DNA from: Avena insularis
Lineage: Eukaryota > Streptophyta > Magnoliopsida > Poales > Poaceae
Direction of reading: 5' to 3'
DNA length: 64,000 bases
Assembly (NCBI GenBank): GCA_023614405.1
Contig: CM042694.1
Coordinates: 129,213,711-129,277,710 of the forward strand
This document shows, piece by piece, positions 56,284 to 64,000 of the stretch. The notes under the pieces are model-generated. The model searched no databases. It saw only the letters and a program-made list of their open reading frames with translations, and was not told the DNA's origin. The position numbers and the translations under genes are program-made. Positions within the stretch are counted from its first letter, which is position 1, and each line of letters opens with the position of its first letter.

Positions 56284-57923
56284 TGAAGGAGTTATGCCCT
56301 AGAGGCAAATAATAAAGTGTATTATTTGATATATCTCCTGTATGTTCATAATACGTTTCATACTGTTCTATAAGCGTATTATCTAAAGCGTTAATACACG
56401 TGTGGTATGTAAACAAACCGTGTCTCTAGTTACCTCTAGTGAACTAGTTCATTGGTCATGAGGATGGTCTGGGTTTCAAGATCATGGGCATTTATGCCAA
56501 CTGACAATGAGGTCATGTTATTAGTTGAATAACATGATAGACAAACATCTGATTATTATATCATAATGATATCTAGTTACAAAGTTCACCATTGATGATA
56601 AAACACAGAGAACCTAGCAACCTGATCCTTTGACTGTGAGGTAATGCAAATCACCATTCTGGAAGAATCTTAGATGGTTATCAAGAATCATCTCGTAACA
56701 GGTGATCAAAAAGGTGCCACTCAGGTTTTCCGAAGGAATGCGTAGAGGAGTACATATCAAGACCAGGATTTGTCTAGTCCATGTAACGGACAGATACATG
56801 TGGCCATCTCGGTGACGTTGCATTAATGAAGCTTGCAAGCATGTGACTAGGTCACGGAATGCAACGACATGAGAACGAGAAAACAAGTTCATCGGTAACG
56901 AGATCGAACTAAGGTATAGAGATACCGAAGATCAAGTCTCGGATGAATTAGGTATCGTATGACAAAGGGAATGGGGAATGACTATCTCACGGTTCGAGCG
57001 ATTGTATTCATGAAACACATGGGGGTCACATGGCCATCCAGGTCCCTCTGTTGATCATTGATATGAGAGTGGTCTCTATCATGTCCGGAGTGTTTCCGAA
57101 CCGAAGGATGTCATGCTTAAGGGTAGGGATGCTTAGGGTAGATGAGGTATCGTATGAGAAATAGAGAGAGAGAAACCAAAAATAGTTTCGGTAACATCCG
57201 ATGGAGATCGGAAGGGGTCCGGAAGTTGTTCCGGAGTGAAGGAATAATATAATATGTGTATTTGAATGTTAATTGGAGAATTAATATTAAATATATATTT
57301 TATTTTATTTTTGAAGGCACTATATTGCTAATGGGCCTCACCAAGAGGCCCAAGTGGGCAAGGCGCCTAGGGAGTGGGGGCCAGCCGGCCTAGGGCTAGT
57401 GGGCCGCCCTAGTGGGGCCCACCTAGGGCCGGCGGCTGCCCCAAGGTGGCCGGCGGGTGTGGGGATTAGTCCCACACCGCCTGGCCCCTGGGTGGTGCGC
57501 CCCCCTCCCACTATATAAAGGGGTCCCCCCTCCCCCTTGGAAATCACCCATTCCTCTCATCCTCTCTCTCTCTCATCTGCTGAGGACTTCCCCGTAATAT
57601 TGGGGAGGACCTCGTGGTTGAGTTCTCCACCTTCACACTATCGTCGTGTGATCGGCGATCCGACATCTACTTCTTCCGCTGCTCGGCTGGATCGGAGCCC
57701 GGTTGACGTCCCCTACACCGGACGTGTGACGAACTTCGGAGGCACCACACTTGGGGTGCTGCTCGTCTTCATCAATATATGCCTTCCTGCGTAAGGCGTG
57801 CCTCTCTCTGCAAAGGTATGAATACTGTATTCCTTCTCCGTTACTTATGTCTACATAGTATAGATCCTGGTATTAGTGTTCGAGTAGATAGAAAAATTTC
57901 GTTTTCTGCTACGGAACCCTTCA
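56284..57923 (+). repeat. Element G 3' LTR (1640 bp)
   Basis: Partner of 48027-49662, with the same ends and few substitutions and small indels. TATA (CTATATAAAG) at about 57521-57530. Confidence 0.95.
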
Positions 57924-57928
57924 ATTTT

Positions 57929-58973
57929 TGAGTGGGAGCAATATAAGTCTCAAATTCAAATACGTAGGTACATAGTTTGAGTAAAAGTACTGACTCATAC
58001 CCAAATATGGTAGGAACATATTTTGAGTGGGAGCTTATAGGAGTGATTCTTAAGTGTGTATTCGACACATTAAGAATAAAAGCGCAAGTACCGATAAATA
58101 ATGATTTATGAGGTGTAGAAGTTGATAATAAGTGTATTATGATATTATGTAGTATTCCTTAAGGGATTCTGAAAAAGGTTTCGGAATGGAAGTTAATTAA
58201 GGAACTAGTCCTTAATAACTCAAGTTAGGAATAGTATTAAGTTTAAACATCAATGGTTGAAAGAAATAAAAGGATGATCATCATCCACTATGTTGAGACA
58301 TAGGTTCTATCTTAGAAAACCATGATGATAACTTAACATAATATGTAATCCAATAAGGAACATTTGAAAGTTATTAAGTTCGAATCACAGAACGTTGAGC
58401 TAAGTTTGTCCGTAGTGACTAATAGAGAACTGTAGACATATTTTCCAAATCCATAAAGGATGACATATCTTAAAACATAAAGGGTTATGTTATAAGGGAA
58501 TATGTTGGAAACTCCTGTAAATACCGATTTAAGTCAAGTAGGAAGCGAGGTGCACAAAGCATCGAAAGTTGAACATAGTGAACTAGTGTTTCGATGAATA
58601 CATTTATAATAATAGATAAGGGTACCATCTAAAGTGTTGTATAAAGTTATGGCGGGGCTAGTTAAGCTTAACATAGAATGATGTGTCCCAGGGCACAGTG
58701 CCATGAGAAATCCCTCGAGGTTGATCTAAAGTCACCGTAGGCTCCTGAATCGAGCCTCGTTCTTTGCCATAGCGACGATGCATACACACAGATGTTATCA
58801 TGTGATGATAAAGTATTAATGTCAATCAAGGTGACATTAGTAAGTTTCAAAGGATTTGGGACTGTAAAGTACAGACCCAAGACTCAACCTCTTCCATGAG
58901 CAAGCATGTTCAGGGTACTGGTTATGGTGCCAACGATTAAGAACAAATTTAGCTAGTGTATTTGTACTCCAGT
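57929..58973 (+). other. Element E interior, 3' non-coding part
   Basis: Resumes after the G TSD. AT-rich with several GAGTGGGAGC phrases (57930, 58026) related to the polypurine tract. No coding sequence. Confidence 0.7.
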
Positions 58974-58986
58974 GCAAGTGGGAGAC
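58974..58986 (+). other. Element E polypurine tract
   Basis: GCAAGTGGGAGAC directly before the right LTR of E. Confidence 0.88.
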
Positions 58987-61900
58987 TGTTGGAAATATGC
59001 CCTAGAGACAAATAGTAATAAGGACTATTATCATATTTCATAAAGTTTATGATTAAGTTTTATATCATGCTATAATTGTGTTGAGTGGAAACATCAATAC
59101 ACACATGATATACAAATAACCAGGGGTTCCCAGTGAAACTCTAGTCACTGGTTCATTGGTCAACAAATGATCATGTTTCCTGATCATGTGGCATTTATGC
59201 CAGTTGGAAATGGAGTCAACTCATTCTGAGAATGAGATGATGAACCAATACCCAACCTAAACATCATGACCCGATCATGTCACGAAGTTCAAGTTATGAT
59301 GATTAGAAATGGATCCTCGTAGACTATTCCTTAGACCGTGAGGCTATATCAATCACTATCTCTCGAGAGTGATTAGATAGCATCAAGCGCCACTTGGTAA
59401 TACAGTGGTTATAAATGTGTGTTCAGGTACTCAGAGGAAACCGTAGAGGCAATATATGTCAAGAGAGGGATTTTTCCATCCACGTGACAGAAAGATACTC
59501 AAGGGCCTACTCGGAGAAGTTATATCCAATAGCTGCGCAGCGTGTGATTTGATCATAGGGATATCACTTGTCGGAACGAGTCAAGTAGCATTGTTCAGTA
59601 ACGAGATTGAACACAACATGGTGATGTCATTGATCAGATCTCGGGCAATGCAAGTATCGAGAGACAAAGGGAATAATACACAACCGTCCCGGTTCAAACG
59701 ACGAAAGATCTTCGTGGAACGCACATGGGTCACATGGCCATCTAGGTCCCTCTGTTGATCATTGGTTCGGGAGTGTCCCGACCATGTCTGGAGTGTTCCC
59801 AAACCGTAGGGTATCACGCTTAAGGGTTTGATGATGCTTAGAGAGTGTTTATAGGATCAGAAGAATCGCCGGAGAATAGTAGAGAGAAAACTAGAAGGGC
59901 TTCGGTAAGTCCGGAGGATGTCCGGAGTGGAGGTGGAAGGTGTTCCATAACAACGGAGATTGAATAATATGTTAGAGATATGCCCAAGAGGCAATAATAA
60001 AAGTGGTTATTATTATATCTTTGTGTTTATGATGAATGTTTGCATCCCATGCTGTAATTGTATTATAAGGAAACACTAATACATGTGTGTTTTGTAAACA
60101 TAAAAGAGTCCCTAGTAAGCCTCTTGTTAAACTAGCTTGTTGATTAATTGATGATCATGGTTTCCTGATCATGGACATTGGATGTCATTAATAACAAGGT
60201 TATATCATTAGGAGAATGATGTAATGGACACACACACCCATAGTAAGCATAGCATAAGATCAAGTCATTAAGTTCACATTGCTATAAGCTTTCGATACAT
60301 AGTAACCTAATCCTTCGACCATGAGGTTGTGTTAATCACCATCACCGGATGGGTACTTTGATGACATCAAACACCACTTCATAACTGGGTGGTTATAAAG
60401 GTATCATTAGGTATTCTGAAAGTATGTGTTGAAGCGCATGGACCAAGATTGGGATTTGTCCATCCATATGACGGATAGATATGCTCTGGGCCCTCTCGGT
60501 GGAATGTCATCTAGTTAGCTTGCAAGCATGTGACTAGGTCACAAGGGATGGCATGACACGGAACGAGTAAAGAGTGCTTATCAGTAACAAGGTAGAACTA
60601 GGTATGGAGATACCGACGATCAAACCTCGGATAAGTAGAGTATCACGTGACAAAGGGAATTGGTTTCATATGTTAATGGTTCTATCGATCACGAAGTCAT
60701 CGTTGAGTATGTAGCGTTATGGATCTCCAGATCCCGCTGATGGTTATTGATCGGAGAGGTGTCTTCATCATGTCCACTTATTCACGAACCGTAGGGTGAC
60801 ACACTTAAGGTTCGAAGTTGTTTTAAGTATATATTGAATGTGCGTTGGAGACCGAATGTTATTCGGAGTCTCGGATTGGATCCGGGACATCACGAGGAGA
60901 TCCGGAATTGTCCGGAGAATAAGATTCATATAATGGGGATCATTTTCTAAGTTAGGAAATGTTTCAGAGTGTTTGTATGGGGATTCTAGAAGGTTTCGGA
61001 ATGTTCCGGAAGGTTCTAGAAGATATCTTGGAGTTTATTTGAAAACCGAGATAAGATAAGATAAGATAAGGGGAGTTTAAAGGGGAAACTTGGGGGGGAA
61101 GGACTCTCCCCCAAGCTCCCTAGTGCGCCGGCCCTAAGGGGTGGGCCTAGGGGTGGGAACCCTAGGCCACACCCCTCCCTCTATATATAGAGGGGTGGAG
61201 GCGCCACCCCTCCTTGCCCCTTCCCACTCCAAACCCTAGTCGCCTCTCTCTTCCTCCTTCCATCTGCTCCGGCTTAGGCAAAGCCCTGCAGAATTCTCTA
61301 CTCCACCACCACCACCACGCCGTCGTGCTGCTGGGATTGCGTGGAGAAGATATACTACCTCATTTGCTCATTTGAACGGGAGAGGAAGGTCTGCCGACTC
61401 CGCACGTGACCGTCATGGGAAGCTGCGCTGAACACGGCGCCGGAAGGATCATCTACTCGACCTTGAGATCGGCAAGTGATCGACTACATCAACCACGAGA
61501 TCTGATCTCGAACAAGGCTTTGGAAACTACAAGGGTTAGTACAGATCTATCTCGTTGCACTTGTCTAATAGATTAGATCTTGGCTTTTATCTAGATTAGA
61601 TCTGGGTTTTGTTTGTTCTTGTGGTAGAATTTTTTTGTTTTCCAAGCTACGAACCCATCATAATATGTGAATGAATGTTAAATATTGATTTAATCATTTA
61701 TTCATAATTATTTAATAAAGATAAAATCAATTTAAAAGGTCAAAAGGCTTAATGGGCCAATTCTGGAGGGAAGAGGGCCCATTAGGGAAAGGCAAGAGGG
61801 GATCACACCCCTAGGAGAGGCCTAGGGGATGGCCGGCAGCCCTAGTGGGCCTGCCCCACGTGGGGCCCATGGCTGGGGGCTGGCCGGCATGCCTCCCCAC

Positions 61901-62485
61901 CTCTCCCTCTCCTTTAGTCCCAGCCCGGGACTTTGAGGGAGGTAGTACCTCCCCTCCTCCTATATATAGTGAGGGTATTTGGCCAGATAAATACACACAA
62001 TATTCAACAAAGGTCTTCTCACTTTTGGGAAGACCTCCAATTGATATTCTCTCTCTCTCTTCTCTCTCTCTCTCTCTCGTCACCATGGTCCCAAGTTCGG
62101 ACTGCGCGAACGAGAGACATCTTCACCGCAGAGCGTCGTCGCGCTGCAGGATTCGGATCCAGGAGCTCTACTTCCGCAACTTCTGCTGGATCGGAGAAGC
62201 GGGAGTCATTGTCAGGCACCGAACGTGTGTAACTCCCCGCGAGGTGTCGCACTTGAGGGACTCAAGTCGGTGGAGCGCAAGGACTTCATCACGACCTTGA
62301 GGTCGGCTTCGGCTCATCTACATCAACCACGCTCTCCTGAGCGTTGACAACGCTTTTTGGTCTTCAAGGGTAAGTTCGAGAAAAGCCTCTCCCTTTACTG
62401 TATTACTAATAGATAGGTCCTCGCAGCATCAGGGGTTTAGGGGCGTAGGATAAAAATTATTGTTTTCATACGCGGAACCCCTACG
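58987..62485 (+). repeat. Element E 3' LTR, split by solo LTR F
   Basis: Parts are 58987-59969 (983 bp) and 61666-62485 (820 bp), together 1803 bp against 1811 for the 5' LTR. Starts TGTTGGAAATATGCCCTAGA and ends CCCCTACG, where the terminal CA has become CG. Confidence 0.92.
59970..61660 (+). mobile_element. Solo LTR F (1691 bp), Copia, same family as solo LTR M
   Basis: Starts TGTTAGAGATATGCCCAAGA, ends ACGAACCCATCA. Perfect TSD TAATA at 59965-59969 and 61661-61665. TATA (CTATATATAG) at about 61181-61190. Closely matches 20085-21757, with small indels mainly in the leader region. Inserted in the right LTR of E. Confidence 0.93.
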
Positions 62486-62490
62486 GTATA

Positions 62491-62579
62491 GGGATCAACT
62501 TGGAGTACAAGACGAGTTAACCTAGAATCCTAACTATCGTAAACTATCATAATAACCGTTTACGTATCATACTCTAACA
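62491..62579 (-). repeat. Element D 5' LTR, second part
   Basis: GGGATCAACTTGGAGTAC to ACTCTAACA. Continues 34636-34709. Followed by the D TSD variant GGTAT. Confidence 0.85.
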
Positions 62580-62584
62580 GGTAT

Positions 62585-63091
62585 AGTAGAAAAACAATTG
62601 TTAAGCACTAAAAAAATGTCTTCCAACGACTAAAAAAACTAAAAATAGACTTATATTTTCTAGGCAACATTGGAGCACTTACAATTGTGAAAAGAATACT
62701 TCATCGTTGGGACATGTTACTTAGAACTTGTCTAATTTGTATGTGTTATTTCGTAAAAAAAGTTTGTATGTACTAAATACTAAAACTTGTCTAGATACAT
62801 GTGAATCTAGACAAATCTAGTTTATATGATCCAAATTAATATTCACAGATTTGTCTAGATTTGGATGTATATAACACTAAAACATGATTAGATACATTCA
62901 GATATAGATAAATCTAAAAACATTAATAAGTATCGAAGGTAGTAATAGAAATTAAAAAAGATCATTGAATCACCTAGCCACGACTAAGACACTAGCATGA
63001 GAACGTACCATTTGCTTGGAAGCGGCGAGCAGGGGCATGCCGAGCAGCAAGGCGTAGATGGATTCTCAGTTCGATTGATCGATTCCCGGTA
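62585..63091. other. Right flank of element D with decayed MITE-like sequence
   Basis: AT-rich. 62763-62945 repeats phrases of the Stowaway type (ACTAAAACATGATTAGATACA, TCTAGACAAATCTAG) without intact ends; probably one or two decayed MITEs. No gene. Confidence 0.45.
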
Positions 63092-63202
63092 CTCCTTCCG
63101 ATCCAAATTAATTCCTTTGTTTTGCTAAATTTGGTCGTATTTACCACTAAAACATGACTAGATATATCCAAATCTATACAAATCTAAAAATATTAATGGT
63201 CT
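63092..63202 (+). mobile_element. Stowaway-like MITE, decayed right end
   Basis: TA (63090-63091) then CTCCTTCCGATCCAAATTAA and the internal phrase CACTAAAACATGACTAGATA. The right inverted repeat is mostly lost. Confidence 0.6.
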
Positions 63203-63452
63203 AGAGACTACGTGCACGTGCGACTGGACAGTAGAAGAGACGGAACAGCCGAACACGAACAGTTGTTGGAATATGGAGAACGATCTATAGACTTGACTAT
63301 CTGGCACGTTTGCTTTGTCGTTGAATTTTTTTTTAGCCTAGAACTAAACAGTGGCTCGACATGGTATTAAAAGATGAAACGATCATGGGTCCCCACATGC
63401 ATGTGCCCTATTCCCTTGCACATGGTTGCCATGGGTAAGAGCCGGCCCCCGA
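63203..63452. other. Unassigned spacer
   Basis: No coding sequence or repeat end recognised. Confidence 0.4.
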
Positions 63453-63607
63453 CTCTATGTTCTGCAGGACCCTAGGCGAAGCAGACACGTAGGCCCCAAA
63501 GGCTATATATGTACCGCATATAAATATTTAGAGCTACATGTGTCTACTTTTATTCGCAAAATATTAAGAGATAAAATCCAACAAGACATTTTTGAATTGA
63601 ATGGTAC
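63453..63607 (+). repeat. Duplicated left flank of element D (copy 2)
   Basis: Gap-free match to 32835-32989, ending in the same GGTAC before the D LTR. Confidence 0.85.
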
Positions 63608-64000
63608 TGAAAGAGTATGAATTTGGTGGAATATGATGGATATATTATTGAGCCTCATAGGCGAGTATATATAGGCGTACATGGATCAACTTGGAGTATA
63701 AAACGAGTTAGGCTAGAATCCTAACTATCATAAACTATCACAGTAACTGTGTACGTATCATACTCTAACATCTCCCTGAAATCATAGCGGTAGCATCGTG
63801 ACCAACCGGAACGTCCCGGACGGTCAGATTAGATATAAACCGAAGTAGCATCCAGTAGGCGACATCCCCCCGAAGTCGTAGCGGAAACGTCTTGGATGGT
63901 GTCGCGTCACGATAGCTTGAACTTTAGAGGAACCTGGTGATGCTCAAGCGAGGTGGTAGCCCTTATGCCGATGTCGAGGGAGCCGAGAGCATGAGGTGGT
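63608..64000 (-). mobile_element. Second copy of element D (partial, runs off the window)
   Basis: LTR 63608-63770 (163 bp) followed by the same polypurine side (TCTCCCTG) and interior as 33153-33383. Here the LTR end reads TGAAAGAG on the + strand, the undamaged form. It shares both the flank and the insertion point with the first copy, so it is a duplicate of the locus rather than a separate insertion. Confidence 0.85.

Larger units (their letters stand above)
48027..57923 (+). mobile_element. Element G: Copia (Angela/BARE-like) retrotransposon with full but damaged gag-pol
   Basis: LTRs at 48027-49662 and 56284-57923. Perfect TSD ATTTT at 48022-48026 and 57924-57928. The interior has a PBS, gag, protease, integrase, RT, RNase H and a polypurine tract in Copia order. 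It is interrupted by solo LTR H in the integrase. LTRs are very similar. Inserted in E. Confidence 0.96.
34710..62485 (+). mobile_element. Element E: non-autonomous Copia (gag remnant, no pol), host of four later insertions
   Basis: The left LTR is 34710-36520. The right LTR is 58987-59969 plus 61666-62485 (split by solo LTR F). TSDs are GTACA (34705-34709) and GTATA (62486-62490), one C-to-T change. The interior survives as 36521-39017, 46938-48026 and 57929-58986, about 4.6 kb in total. It contains a tRNA-Met PBS, a broken gag (37631-38339) and a polypurine tract, but no PR, INT, RT or RNase H. B and G are inserted in the interior. It belongs with the Angela/BARE-like Copia group by LTR style and gag. 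Confidence 0.9.
32990..62579 (-). mobile_element. Element D: small LTR element (TRIM-like), right LTR split by a 27.8-kb nest
   Basis: The left LTR is 32990-33152, the interior 33153-34635, and the right LTR is 34636-34709 plus 62491-62579. The two right pieces are 74 and 89 bp, giving 163 bp, exactly the left LTR length. TSDs are GGTAC (32985-32989) and GGTAT (62580-62584). The PBS type (TGGTATCAG, tRNA-Met) and its position beside the right LTR place the element on the - strand. Without the nest it is about 1.8 kb, in the range of TRIM elements. The right LTR received element E. Confidence 0.88.

Overview
This window is repetitive nuclear DNA from a large grass genome. The types of LTR retrotransposon present (Angela/BARE-like Copia, Athila-like and Tat-like Gypsy) and the Stowaway MITEs point to the wheat-barley-rye tribe (Triticeae). 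That assignment rests on recognised sequence style, not on a database match. I see no intact host gene, no rRNA or tRNA gene, no CRISPR array and nothing bacterial. Almost everything is transposable elements inserted into one another. Many insertion boundaries can be placed to the base because the 5-bp target-site duplications (TSDs) survive.

Layout. (1) About 832-17327 is an old Tat-type Gypsy element on the + strand: a degenerate pol with RT, RNase H, a second RNase H and integrase (832-5305), a repeat-rich spacer, a long antisense ORF (6820-16218, - strand) and a 3' LTR (about 16366-17327). It is split by a solo LTR in the second RNase H (2499-3756), a short solo LTR in the spacer (5855-6261) and a complete Athila-like element A in the antisense ORF (8552-14993). 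(2) 17328-19557 holds unassigned sequence and a broken GC-rich coding relic (about 18570-19557). (3) 19558 to about 32300 is an unclassified LTR-type repeat L. It is interrupted by a Copia solo LTR (20085-21757) and by a complete minus-strand Copia element C (21954-30258). (4) 32364-32793 holds two Stowaway-like MITEs. (5) 32990-62579 is one small element D with 163-bp LTRs. Its right LTR was split by a 27.8-kb nest: non-autonomous Copia element E (34710-62485) contains Athila-like element B (39018-46932) and Copia element G (48027-57923). G carries an Athila-like solo LTR H (52252-53874) in its integrase, and E's right LTR carries a Copia solo LTR F (59970-61660). (6) 62585-64000 holds MITE remnants and a second, partial copy of D with the same left flank, so the D locus has been duplicated.

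Relative age follows from the nesting: D is older than E, E is older than B, G and F, and G is older than H. All coding regions are damaged. G is the best preserved: its gag-pol order gag-PR-INT-RT-RNaseH is readable and its RT keeps YVDD, but it carries several frameshifts, a nonsense codon and an insertion. A, B and E lack pol and would have needed proteins in trans.

No new cellular system was found. The observations most worth checking are the antisense ORF of the Tat element, a hydrophobic second ORF shared by A and B although their LTRs differ, a terminal LTR palindrome with a paired change between A and H, the duplication of the D locus, and the uncharacterised coding relic at 18570-19557.
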